A DNA stretch of 26,840 nt from a virus. The notes under the pieces were generated by a model. It was given only the letters and a program-made list of their open reading frames with translations, searched no databases and was not told where the DNA came from. The translations under genes were made by a program, and so were the position numbers. Location: positions 1 to 26,840 of IMG/VR virus record IMGVR_UViG_3300032085_001452; one strand, written 5' to 3'. Positions 14,775 to 22,677 of this stretch are shown piece by piece. Position 1 is the stretch's first letter. Every line of letters begins with the position of its first letter.

Positions 14775-14915
14775 TTGGCGCACCACTACCACGACTTTTT
14801 TATGACCTATGACCGACCTTTAAAGGAGAAGCAACAAGTGTCCGGGTCAGTAGAACAGAAAAACGAGACTAAAGAAGAAAATAAAGACACTAAATGTTCC
14901 GATACGGAAAAATAG
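14775..14915 (+). CDS. Possible small hydrophilic protein (46 residues)
   Basis: Frame from TTG 14775 to TAG 14913-14915, with GGAG at 14764-14767 seven bases before the TTG. The product starts AHHYHDFFMTYDRP and becomes Lys/Glu-rich. An internal GTG at 14838 with AAAGGAG upstream is an alternative start giving 25 residues. It fills an otherwise empty gap and overlaps the start of the 14894 gene, which has no ribosome site of its own, so its translation could be coupled. No homologue recognised. Confidence 0.4.
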   Translation: MAHHYHDFFMTYDRPLKEKQQVSGSVEQKNETKEENKDTKCSDTEK

Positions 14916-15802
14916 CAATTGGATGTTCACTAAGTTCAGCACTTTATTGTTTTTATAATCAAATACCGATGATTTATGTCGAAAGACGTAAAGTTCATCC
15001 ATTTGAATTTTTTAAACCAGACACCGACCTTAGTTTGCTTAAAATTGAGCCCCTGCGTTATGACTTGAAAATGTCTGACGAAGGGGTTGCTACATTTGGA
15101 CCCTCAAAACGCCAAGTATACGAGAAGATTATGGTTTTGCTGTCTTTGTCAGGTTTGGTGCCTTTTTCAAATTTAGCAAAATCAGTCCATATTGAGAAAA
15201 AACACTTAAAAATCATCACCGAGCGCAACAGGGTCTATGAGGTGGCATACGAGGAGCTTATAGTTTTTGACGATACCAACATTTCGGGCTTATCCAGCAT
15301 ACTAAAAGACAATAAAGATGAGAAAACACAAGTGTTGGACTGGTTTGAGATCAACCAAGGCAGTAACACCCCGCTGGACTACATCAAGACCGACGATAAC
15401 TTCGTAAAAGACATATTTTTATACAAATCCAAGCGACCTGATGTAAAGCCAGGTGTTAAAGATTTGGTAGCCATCTCATATATGACGCCAAACGAGGCAA
15501 AATACGATTATCAGAACTCCGACACTTATGCTCGTTTCAAGATTTTAATGACTATGAAGGAAGCAGGCATCAAAGGTCCAAAAAACGGCAAAAACCCGAA
15601 TTATCCAGACCGCTCGCCTGAGCCTTTCAAGTGGCTTTCGCCAAAAATCACTTTTGTGACCCGAGAGATCGTTCCTCCGCCTATGTCGAAGTATCGCAAC
15701 ACCAAAAAGGTCAAATTTTGCTATGATACACCCGAACAGATTATGTCGGAGAACACTATAAAAATTAATTCTTACTCAACTAAGCTTTTGAACGCATTTT
15801 AA
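14894..15802 (+). CDS. Unknown 302-residue protein, possible Rossmann-like start
   Basis: Not securely recognised. The N-terminus (YGKIAIGCSLSSALYCFYNQIPMIYVE) looks like a beta-alpha-beta nucleotide-binding unit with a degenerate glycine loop, as in FAD/NAD enzymes. Later segments include VYEKIMVLLSLSGLVPFS, a strand EELIVFDD, and a C-terminal part with SDTYARFKILMTMKEAGI.G..NG.NPNYPD and KITFVTREIVPPPMSKY. The last part distantly recalls the end of UDP-galactopyranose-mutase-like flavoenzymes; this is a weak impression only. A stop codon directly precedes ATG 14894, fixing the earliest start. The stop overlaps the start of the NTP-transferase-like gene (TAATG), so the two products probably act together. 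Confidence 0.7.
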   Translation: MFRYGKIAIGCSLSSALYCFYNQIPMIYVERRKVHPFEFFKPDTDLSLLKIEPLRYDLKMSDEGVATFGPSKRQVYEKIMVLLSLSGLVPFSNLAKSVHIEKKHLKIITERNRVYEVAYEELIVFDDTNISGLSSILKDNKDEKTQVLDWFEINQGSNTPLDYIKTDDNFVKDIFLYKSKRPDVKPGVKDLVAISYMTPNEAKYDYQNSDTYARFKILMTMKEAGIKGPKNGKNPNYPDRSPEPFKWLSPKITFVTREIVPPPMSKYRNTKKVKFCYDTPEQIMSENTIKINSYSTKLLNAF

Positions 15803-16755
15803 TGGAACCCAAACCAACCGTCAAATTAACATCGTTTCACTTGGCAGGCATTATTCCTGTAGCAGGGCACAAGCACGATTTTGGCTTTCAGTGGGACAAT
15901 GTGTTGATGCCCATCGCAGAAAACTACACCGCTTTGGAGAGAAGCGTAATGGAATGCGCTTATGCGGGCTGTGAGACAATTTGGATTGTTTGTAATGAGG
16001 ATATTCAGCCGCTAATCCGCCACAGGTTGGGGGAAATGGTGCAAGACCCAGTTTGGTATGGTAGAACGCTATCAGTAAAACCCGAAGAGCACCGAAAACA
16101 GATCCCAATTTATTATGTGCCCGTTCACCCCAAAGATCGCGACAGGGTAGACTGCTATGCTTGGAGTATTCTACATGGGGCTAACACGGCATATTGGATT
16201 AGTCGCCAAATGAGTGTTTGGGTCACACCAGACAGATATTATGTTTCTTTTCCACTCTCCGTCTACCCCGAAAACGCACCGAGGGTTCATAGAAAATTAA
16301 TTTCTAGTGACAACAACTTCTTTTTCTGCTATAATGGTAAAACAGTGAAAGACGGCGAATATATGGGGTTCACATTTGGACCCGAAGATTTTATTAAAAG
16401 CAGGCAAGTGATTAGGAAAGAGGGGACAAAAGAATGGAAGGATTCAGGTGACTCTATACCAACCGAAAGACTTCCACTTGAAAAAAGATGGTCTGCACGT
16501 CATTTTTCCCTTGACAAAGTATTTAAACCTGTTATAATATTAGAGTCAAATGTAAAAGAGTTGGAGTGGTATCATGACTTATCCAGTTGGGAAGGCTATA
16601 CCAGCTATTTTGCATCTGAGGAATCAAAGACTATACAACGCCCCTACAAGGGCTTATTAAAATACCATGAATGGAATGGTTTAGGAGTAGAAAATGCCAA
16701 CAAAGACAACATCGGTGAAACCGAACACAACAACGGATCTTCAGAATCAGATTGA
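15802..16755 (+). CDS. NTP-transferase-like (GT-A fold) protein
   Basis: A 317-residue protein. The N-terminal half matches sugar-nucleotide transferases in layout: AGIIPVAG (residues 15-22) in place of the usual glycine-rich nucleotide loop, then NVLMPIAENYTALERSVMECAYAG and CETIWIVCN. These correspond to the 'KPLLPV.....TVLERSV..A..AG...I.IV' pattern. The usual GxGxR loop is altered (GHKHDFGFQWD), so activity is uncertain. The second half (YYVSFPLSVYPENAP, DNNFFFCYNGKTVKDGEYMGFTFGPEDF) is not recognised. It overlaps the 14894 gene at TAATG and the small 16694 gene by 62 bases, and two promoter-like sites lie inside it. Possible roles: nucleotide-sugar synthesis for DNA or surface modification (inference). 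Confidence 0.6.
   Translation: MEPKPTVKLTSFHLAGIIPVAGHKHDFGFQWDNVLMPIAENYTALERSVMECAYAGCETIWIVCNEDIQPLIRHRLGEMVQDPVWYGRTLSVKPEEHRKQIPIYYVPVHPKDRDRVDCYAWSILHGANTAYWISRQMSVWVTPDRYYVSFPLSVYPENAPRVHRKLISSDNNFFFCYNGKTVKDGEYMGFTFGPEDFIKSRQVIRKEGTKEWKDSGDSIPTERLPLEKRWSARHFSLDKVFKPVIILESNVKELEWYHDLSSWEGYTSYFASEESKTIQRPYKGLLKYHEWNGLGVENANKDNIGETEHNNGSSESD
16307..16335 (+). promoter_or_regulatory. Possible promoter within the NTP-transferase-like gene
   Basis: GTGACA at 16307-16312, 17-base spacer, TATAAT at 16330-16335 preceded by TGC. One mismatch in the -35. It lies in coding sequence, so it may be chance. Confidence 0.35.
16511..16538 (+). promoter_or_regulatory. Sigma70-type promoter ahead of the dnaE operon
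   Basis: TTGACA at 16511-16516, 16-base spacer, TATAAT at 16533-16538 preceded by TGT. It is inside the NTP-transferase-like gene and about 155 bases before ATG 16694. It is the best candidate for transcription of the small protein and dnaE. Confidence 0.65.
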
Positions 16756-16918
16756 TTCTTTGACCCAGGAGCTTGAAGCGGAGCGTGCTAAGACGCGACA
16801 ATTCGGCACTGTGCTGGGTCAGATGCGCTATCGTGTCACAGAGGTTCTTGAGCTTGATCCCAAGACGAGAACCGAGATTTTGACTGAGATTGATACTGTT
16901 TTCAATCGCGCACTGTAA
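16694..16918 (+). CDS. Small coiled-coil protein
   Basis: A 74-residue protein: a Thr-rich N-terminus, then a heptad-like helix (LQNQIDSLTQELEAERAKTRQFGTVLGQM) and a second short helix. No family recognised. Start ATG 16694 with AGGAG at 16682-16686. It begins inside the preceding gene and ends 20 bases before dnaE, so it is cotranscribed with the polymerase and could be an accessory or regulatory partner (inference). Confidence 0.65.
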   Translation: MPTKTTSVKPNTTTDLQNQIDSLTQELEAERAKTRQFGTVLGQMRYRVTEVLELDPKTRTEILTEIDTVFNRAL

Positions 16919-16938
16919 TAACTTTAGAGGAGGGTAAG

Positions 16939-19900
16939 ATGAGTAAACGCACAAATTCCAGCATCCCGTTTGTAGGTCTACACGCACACAGCGTGGCAGG
17001 ATCACTATTTGACGCACTTGGGTATCCGCCAGACCATATGGACTTTGCTTGGGAGAACGGCTGTGATGCTCTCGCTCTCACCGACCATGGAAATGCAAAT
17101 GGTCTTTCTCATCAAGTGCTTCACGCTAAGAAGATGAAAGAACAGGGTAAAACCTTCAAACCCATCTTCGGCTGTGAGGCATACTTCATTCCATCCATCG
17201 CTGAATGGCGTGATGAGTACGAGAGAGCACTAGAGGACAAGAAGCGTGCCAAGACACTCGGTTCAGAGTTGAGTGGTGCCACTGTAGAAGACGAAAACTC
17301 CAGTAAGAAAGTCCAAGATGTATTGCGCCGTCGTCGTCATCTTATCCTCCTCGCCCAAAATCAAACAGGACTTCAGAATATCTTTAAGCTGATTTCTGAG
17401 AGTTATAAAAGCGAAAACTTCTATCGCTATCCTCGCATGGACTATGCTCTCCTTGCGAAGTATAGTGAGGGAGTTATCGCCGCCTCTGCCTGCCTTGGCG
17501 GTGTTTATGCCGGAAACTTCTGGGAGAACCGCGAAGAAGGTGATGAGGCTGTTCTTAACGCTATGCGCGAGACTACTCGCAAAATGGTGAGCATCTTTGG
17601 CGACCGCTGGTATGGCGAACTACAATGGAACAACGTTCCAGAGCAGCACAAGCTAAATCAGTTTATTATTAAGATGCATGAAGAGTTTGGTATTGGGCTC
17701 ATCTCAACGGCGGACAGCCACTATCCAAACCGCGATGCGTGGAAAGACCGCGAGCTTTACAAGCGCCTCGGTTGGCTTGGAAAGGCTGCTCCGTCTTATG
17801 AGAGCACCGAACTTCCAATTGACGTTGATGAGATTGGTTACGAGCTTTACCCAAAGAACGGCGACCAAATGTGGGAGAGTTACAAGAAGTATTCCGCAGA
17901 GTGTGGAGTTGAATACGACGATGACCTTGTTCTTCAGTCGATCAAACATACTCACGAAATCGCCCATCAGCGTATCGAAGACTTTCTGCCAGACAACACC
18001 GTTCGCCTTCCAGACTTTGTTGTTCCGGCGGGCTACACCGCAACTCAGGCACTTGTCAATATGTCTATTGAGGGCTTGCGAGTAAAAGGCTTCCACAACG
18101 ACAAAGAGTATACAGAGCGCCTCCGTCACGAACTTACTGTTATTGATGACCGAGGTTTCTCAAAATATTTCTTGACTATGAAGGCAATTGCTGACCGAGC
18201 AAACGATTGTATGCTCACAGGTCCAGGTCGTGGTTCCGCCGCAGGCTCCCTTGTGGCTTATGCCCTCGGTATCACCCAGATTGACCCGATTAAGTATGGT
18301 CTGCTGTTCTCGCGTTTCCTGCGCTCCGATGCTACTGACTATCCAGATATTGACTATGATGTAGCTGCACCGATGGAGCTAAAAGAGCAGTTGATTGAGG
18401 AGTGGGGCGATACCACTGTTGTTCCTATCTCCAACTGGAACACTCTTCAGTTGCGCTCGCTTATCAAGGACATTTCCAAGTTTTACGGCATTCCGTTTAA
18501 GGAAGTGAACGAGGTTACAGGCAAGATGCTTTTGGAGGCAACCCCAGCCGCCAAGAAGGCACACGGCATCAAAGCAGGTGTGTATACGCCTACGTTCGAA
18601 GAGACAAAAGAATATTCTCCAACCCTCCAGGCGTTTCTGAGCAAGTACACGAATATTGCTAATCATATTGACATGCTCTACGGACAGGTGCGCTCTTGTT
18701 CCCGTCACGCAGGCGGTGTTGTGGTCGGTGAAAACCTTGATAACTGGATGCCGCTGATTAACTCAAAGGGTGTCCGTCAGACACCTTGGGCAGAGGGGCA
18801 GAATGTCCGCCACTTGGAACCCATGGGCTTTATTAAGTTCGATATTCTTGGGCTCTCCACGCTTGCCATGATTGATGGCGCTATCCGCCATATTTTGAAG
18901 CGAGAACATAATATCCAAGAGCCAACCTTCAGCGATGTAAAAGATTATTACGATAGACATCTGCACCCGGATATTATTAATCTGGACAACCAAGAAGTCT
19001 ATCAAAACATCTTCCACGAAGGCAAGTGGGCTGGTATTTTCCAGTTTACAGAGAAAGGCGCTCAGGGCTTCTGTCAGCGAGCAAAACCCACAAGTATTGT
19101 GGACATCTCCGCCATCACATCTATCTTCCGTCCAGGTCCGCTGTCGGCAAAGGTTGATGACCAGTATGTGGAGGCAAAGGAGCACCCGCAGTATATTAAA
19201 TATGACCACCCGCTTATCCAAGAGGTGACCGAGGAGACCTACGGCTTCCTTATCTTCCAAGAGCAGATTGCTATTCTGGCTCACAAACTGGGCAAAGACT
19301 TGTCCCTTGACGAAGGTAACAAGCTCCGTAAGCTCCTTACAAAGAAGGGGACTGGCAAGGGTCACGAGGCTAAGATGAAGATTCATTCTAAGTTCATCAC
19401 CGGCTGTGTTGAAAAAGGCATTCGCCACAATGTAGCTGAGGAAATTTGGAATAAGTTTGAATACTTCTCAGGCTACGGCTTTAATAAGTCACATGCTGTG
19501 TCTTACTCCATGCTTTCATACCAATGTGCTTGGCTGGCTCACCATCACCCCGCAGAATGGATGGCTGCGTTCTTGGACAAAGAGCCCGAAAGCCGTAAAG
19601 AAAAGGCTATCAACATTGCTAAGGGCTTCGGCTTTGGTATCCGCAAACTGGATGTTAATACCTCTGGTCGTGTTTGGGAGATCTCCGAAGATGGCGAAAC
19701 TCTCATCCAGCCTCTGACCTCTATCAAGGGTCTTGGCGATGCTGCAATTGCACAGATTGTTAACAATCGACCCTTTGAAAAAGTTGAGGACTTTATCTTT
19801 AACGACAATATGGTTTATTCCAAGCTTAATAAGAAGGCTTTGGATGTCCTTGTTCGGTCAGGTGCGATGAATGGTCTTGTAGATGACCGATTCAGCGGTC

Positions 19901-20370
19901 TCAAACACTTCTGGTCCGCAGTTGCTGTTGACCGCCCACGCAAGCTAAAGAAGTTTGAGGAGAATATCGAGTTATATCGTCCAGAGGGCGACTTTGAGGA
20001 AGAGGACATTATCCAATACACCGTTGAGCTTACAGGCGTCTTCCCGATGTCCGAGGTGATGAACAACGATATTATGGACAAGTTGTATCAAAATATGATT
20101 CCCCCAATTGGTGAATTTGACCCTGACTTGCGTGTCACTTGGTTCATCCCTCGCAAGATTGTCCCGAGGAAGACAAAGAACAATAAAGAATACTGGGTTG
20201 TTGAGGTTATTGACGATACCGGCACAACTGTGAATATTAAGTGCTGGGGCGTCAACTCAAAGCTTGATATCCTGTATCTTAACCGCCCATATATGGCAAA
20301 GCTTGACTGGCACCCAACGTGGGGTTTCAGCACGAGATCACTAAAACATAATTTTAGACTTTTGTCTTGA
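16939..20370 (+). CDS. dnaE: DNA polymerase III alpha subunit (family C replicative polymerase)
   Basis: Replicative DNA polymerase, 1143 residues, matching bacterial DnaE (about 1160). An N-terminal PHP domain starts FVGLHAHSVAGSL and continues LALTDHGNANG and FGCEAYF. The palm has PGRGSAAGSLVAYALGIT, the two catalytic Asp in PDIDYD (D470, D472) and the third in FIKFDILGL (D635). Also present are SRHAGGVVV, GFLIFQEQI and FNKSHAVSYSMLSYQ, all standard family C segments. A helix-hairpin-helix stretch (SIKGLGDAAIAQI) and a C-terminal OB-fold (IVPRKTKNNKEYWVVEVIDDTG) follow. No clear beta-clamp peptide was noted at the end. Start ATG 16939 has GAGGAGGG upstream. The stop TGA lies inside the -35 of the next promoter. 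It coexists with a family A polymerase at 335. Confidence 0.96.
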   Translation: MSKRTNSSIPFVGLHAHSVAGSLFDALGYPPDHMDFAWENGCDALALTDHGNANGLSHQVLHAKKMKEQGKTFKPIFGCEAYFIPSIAEWRDEYERALEDKKRAKTLGSELSGATVEDENSSKKVQDVLRRRRHLILLAQNQTGLQNIFKLISESYKSENFYRYPRMDYALLAKYSEGVIAASACLGGVYAGNFWENREEGDEAVLNAMRETTRKMVSIFGDRWYGELQWNNVPEQHKLNQFIIKMHEEFGIGLISTADSHYPNRDAWKDRELYKRLGWLGKAAPSYESTELPIDVDEIGYELYPKNGDQMWESYKKYSAECGVEYDDDLVLQSIKHTHEIAHQRIEDFLPDNTVRLPDFVVPAGYTATQALVNMSIEGLRVKGFHNDKEYTERLRHELTVIDDRGFSKYFLTMKAIADRANDCMLTGPGRGSAAGSLVAYALGITQIDPIKYGLLFSRFLRSDATDYPDIDYDVAAPMELKEQLIEEWGDTTVVPISNWNTLQLRSLIKDISKFYGIPFKEVNEVTGKMLLEATPAAKKAHGIKAGVYTPTFEETKEYSPTLQAFLSKYTNIANHIDMLYGQVRSCSRHAGGVVVGENLDNWMPLINSKGVRQTPWAEGQNVRHLEPMGFIKFDILGLSTLAMIDGAIRHILKREHNIQEPTFSDVKDYYDRHLHPDIINLDNQEVYQNIFHEGKWAGIFQFTEKGAQGFCQRAKPTSIVDISAITSIFRPGPLSAKVDDQYVEAKEHPQYIKYDHPLIQEVTEETYGFLIFQEQIAILAHKLGKDLSLDEGNKLRKLLTKKGTGKGHEAKMKIHSKFITGCVEKGIRHNVAEEIWNKFEYFSGYGFNKSHAVSYSMLSYQCAWLAHHHPAEWMAAFLDKEPESRKEKAINIAKGFGFGIRKLDVNTSGRVWEISEDGETLIQPLTSIKGLGDAAIAQIVNNRPFEKVEDFIFNDNMVYSKLNKKALDVLVRSGAMNGLVDDRFSGLKHFWSAVAVDRPRKLKKFEENIELYRPEGDFEEEDIIQYTVELTGVFPMSEVMNNDIMDKLYQNMIPPIGEFDPDLRVTWFIPRKIVPRKTKNNKEYWVVEVIDDTGTTVNIKCWGVNSKLDILYLNRPYMAKLDWHPTWGFSTRSLKHNFRLLS

Positions 20371-20395
20371 CAATTAAAAATACCTCAGTTATAAT
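20367..20395 (+). promoter_or_regulatory. Sigma70-type promoter for the dUTPase/nuclease/methylase operon
   Basis: TTGACA at 20367-20372 (containing the dnaE stop codon), 17-base spacer, TATAAT at 20390-20395. The leader to ATG 20418 is short and has AAGGAG. It probably drives the eight overlapping genes up to 24534. Confidence 0.85.
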
Positions 20396-20417
20396 GTATA
20401 AACATTAAGGAGAAAAA

Positions 20418-20708
20418 ATGGACCTATCAATTGTTAGTAACGATGTTGTTGTGGAAGCACAACTTAACCAAGAAGAAGAAGCAAAGCGTCAAAAGGTGCT
20501 TGAATACATTCGCTCACTCAGGGCGATTGAGGATGCTATTGAGCCATACGCAGAGCAGAAGCGCGAACTCAAGGCTGAGTTCAAAGAGCAGGGCTGGCTT
20601 ACAGGTGATGAGATTTCTGTCGCAGTCAAGGCTTATCGTATGCTCAAGGCAGACCAAGATATCGACGAGCTTGTTGAGATGTTTAACTTCTTGCGAGGTG
20701 ATAAGTGA
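20418..20708 (+). CDS. Small helical protein, possibly GapR/DUF2312-like
   Basis: A 96-residue, highly charged helical protein. The segment YIRSLRAIEDAIEPYAEQK followed by RELKAEFKEQGWLTGDEISV and a final helix resembles the DUF2312/GapR layout ('IERLEEEK..I..DIK.VY.EAK..GFD...LR.IIRLRK'). GapR proteins bind overtwisted DNA ahead of replication and transcription. The match is by pattern only and key positions differ, so a general coiled-coil protein is also possible. Start ATG 20418 with AAGGAG. First gene of the operon; its stop overlaps the dUTPase GTG (GTGA). Confidence 0.55.
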   Translation: MDLSIVSNDVVVEAQLNQEEEAKRQKVLEYIRSLRAIEDAIEPYAEQKRELKAEFKEQGWLTGDEISVAVKAYRMLKADQDIDELVEMFNFLRGDK

Positions 20709-21172
20709 TTATTGAATATCACAGAACCCACTTTAATTCGCACCCTCCAACACGAGGGAACCCAAGCGATGCGGGGCTGGATGTTTACTTCTCACCAAAA
20801 GCACGAGAGCCAGTGACCATCAATCCTGGGCAGAGCGTCATCCTTCCCACAGGGCTTAAGTTTGGGGTGCCGCACGGGTATATGCTGGAGGTTAAGAATC
20901 GCTCTAGCGTTGCCTCTAAGCGCTCACTTATTGTAGGTGCCTGTGTTGTCGATTCAGGCTATGATGGAGAAGTGTTTGTTAACCTCCATAACATCGGAAC
21001 AGAGCCACAGGTTGTTGAGCCACATACTAAGATCGCACAGGTCGTAATGACGCCAGTTGTTTCGTTCCGCGCTCTTGAAACTCAAAACCCAGACCTTTAC
21101 GGCTGGTATCCTATTACAATTAGCGACAGAGGCGATGGAGCCTTGGGGAGCACAGATGCGAAAGATTCTTGA
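20705..21172 (+). CDS. dut: dUTP diphosphatase (dUTPase)
   Basis: Hydrolyses dUTP to dUMP, keeping uracil out of DNA and feeding dTMP synthesis. 155 residues, typical of trimeric dUTPases. All five motifs are visible in order: SDAGLDVY (1), NRSSVA (2), GACVVDSGYDGEV (3, with the catalytic Asp), a segment around HTKIAQVVMTPV (4), and RGDGALGSTD (5, family consensus RGxGGFGSTG). Motif 5 has Asp and Ala-Leu in place of Gly-Gly-Phe, a modest departure. Start GTG 20705 overlaps the previous TGA, with GAGGTG at 20695-20700. It sits in an operon with other nucleotide and DNA-modifying genes. Confidence 0.94.
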   Translation: MIIEYHRTHFNSHPPTRGNPSDAGLDVYFSPKAREPVTINPGQSVILPTGLKFGVPHGYMLEVKNRSSVASKRSLIVGACVVDSGYDGEVFVNLHNIGTEPQVVEPHTKIAQVVMTPVVSFRALETQNPDLYGWYPITISDRGDGALGSTDAKDS

Positions 21173-21773
21173 AAAAATACTCAAAATGCCGTATTATAGA
21201 AATCATCAAGCTGTAAGCGGCGCGGTGCACAACATCTCAAAACATGAAGACGCTGTACGAGATGTTTTTGTTGCCCATGGTCTTTATGAGGTCGAGGGCA
21301 AGATTAAGAGAGCACAACGGGACAACTGGCTAGACAATCCAGACTCATGCGATATGGATGAAGGAACATTTATTTTTCAGCCCTGTGGGCAGAATGACAG
21401 TCCCGATTTCATTGTTAAGCTTCACGGCAAAGCATATTTTATTGAGTGCAAGAGTGTTAAAGGCAGCACAAAGGCGCCCATGTATAATAGTGGTGTCCCT
21501 AAAGCAGGCTATATCTATGTGTTCACATCAGAGCGCTACAATGAGACTACGATTTATTTTGGTGAAGATGTGTGCCCAGCAGAGGATTATGAAAACTTTC
21601 AAAAACTGATTCAAGAGCATCGCAGGCTTGATGAAGAATATAATAGTAAGTTTACAAATCGTTTTGGAATTCGACATTATACTCGACCGATGGTGACACA
21701 CATCGGTGGTACTGACTACTTTAGGAATCCGCATCGCCGTAAGATTGAGAAAGGAGTGTTAAGTGCGGTATAA
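21156..21773 (+). CDS. PD-(D/E)XK nuclease, restriction-endonuclease-like
   Basis: A 205-residue protein with the PD-(D/E)XK core used by restriction enzymes and recombination nucleases: SPDFIV (D84), then 12 residues to IECKS (E97, K99). The preceding FIFQPCGQNDSPDF and the following Ser/Lys-rich KGSTKAPMYNSGVPKAG.IYVF segment fit Type II restriction-enzyme-like proteins. The start is ATG 21156 with GGGGAG at 21145-21150; the longer frame back to 21057 would lie inside the dUTPase gene and is rejected. It overlaps the dUTPase end by 17 bases and the methyltransferase start by 11. A nuclease coupled to a methyltransferase suggests a phage restriction-modification pair; the recognition site is unknown. 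Confidence 0.75.
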   Translation: MRKILEKILKMPYYRNHQAVSGAVHNISKHEDAVRDVFVAHGLYEVEGKIKRAQRDNWLDNPDSCDMDEGTFIFQPCGQNDSPDFIVKLHGKAYFIECKSVKGSTKAPMYNSGVPKAGYIYVFTSERYNETTIYFGEDVCPAEDYENFQKLIQEHRRLDEEYNSKFTNRFGIRHYTRPMVTHIGGTDYFRNPHRRKIEKGVLSAV

Positions 21774-22677
21774 GCTGTTCACAGGCGATTGTCTCGACAT
21801 CCTGAAGCAGCTTCCAGATAATTCTGTTGATAGCTGCATCACAGACCCTCCATATGGTATGGGGATGGAGCACTGGGACCATTCGGTGCCATCAGTGAGC
21901 ATTTGGGAAGAGGTGATGCGGGTTCTTAAGCCTGGGGCTTTTTGCCTGAGCTTCTGTAGCCCACAACTTTATCATCGAATGGCAACGGCTGTTGAGGAAG
22001 CAGGCTTTAATATTCAAGATCAGATCATGTGGATGATCACAACCAAAATGCCTAAAAAAAATAGGCTTAAGCCTGCTCATGAGCCAATTGTTGTTGCTCA
22101 AAAGCCCTTTAAAGGGTCTATCGATAATAATTTTGAGGAATGGGGTGTCGGAAAAATTGATGTCTTGACAACTAGAGTCCCGTGGGATGGCAAACCTCCA
22201 ACCGGGTGGGTTGCCGAAGGGGTAAAAAGAAGATCTTTTGGCAAAGACGGTAAGCATGCCAGGGCATCACTAATTCAGACAAAAAAAGAAGGTTGGGTCA
22301 AAGTTGAATCCGGTGAGTGGGTAGAGTTTGGTAAAGTTGATGCTAATCCCGATGGCAGATACCCATCTAATATCATTGGCGAGGTTTTGCCAGATCATCA
22401 AAAATATTTTTATGCTCCAAGAGTTACCCGCAAAGAACGTGGAGAATATAACGATCACCCCACTCCAAAACCTATCTCGTTAATGAGTTATTTGTGTAAA
22501 ATTTATTGCCCTCCTGATAAATTAGTTTTGGACCCTTTTTGTGGAAGCGGCAGCACGGGCATTGGGGCTCTGCTGGAGGGTAGAAAGTTTTTTGGGATTG
22601 ACATGGAAGAACACTACACTTCAATCTCTGAAAAAAGAATACAAGAACATGTATACACTGAAGGTGAAGATGAATAG
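21763..22677 (+). CDS. DNA methyltransferase, beta class (N6-adenine or N4-cytosine)
   Basis: AdoMet-dependent DNA amino-methyltransferase, 304 residues. Catalytic motif IV TDPPYG is near the N-terminus (DPPY 28-31). The AdoMet-binding motif I DPFCGSGSTG starts at residue 257, with GRKFFGIDMEEHY behind it. The order DPPY - recognition region - FxGxG defines the beta class. The central roughly 200 residues, including basic segments (KMPKKNRLKPAHEP, GVKRRSFGKDGKHAR), would hold the target-recognition domain. HPTPKP before motif I is typical. Start GTG 21763 with AAGGAG at 21751-21756. It overlaps the nuclease gene, which could be its restriction partner. It may alternatively protect phage DNA from host restriction. 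Confidence 0.9.
   Translation: MRYKLFTGDCLDILKQLPDNSVDSCITDPPYGMGMEHWDHSVPSVSIWEEVMRVLKPGAFCLSFCSPQLYHRMATAVEEAGFNIQDQIMWMITTKMPKKNRLKPAHEPIVVAQKPFKGSIDNNFEEWGVGKIDVLTTRVPWDGKPPTGWVAEGVKRRSFGKDGKHARASLIQTKKEGWVKVESGEWVEFGKVDANPDGRYPSNIIGEVLPDHQKYFYAPRVTRKERGEYNDHPTPKPISLMSYLCKIYCPPDKLVLDPFCGSGSTGIGALLEGRKFFGIDMEEHYTSISEKRIQEHVYTEGEDE

Noticed and set aside
18763-19428. 221-residue open frame on the minus strand
   Set aside because: It lies fully inside dnaE, whose motifs are clear, and has no ribosome site or recognisable protein; it is a shadow frame.
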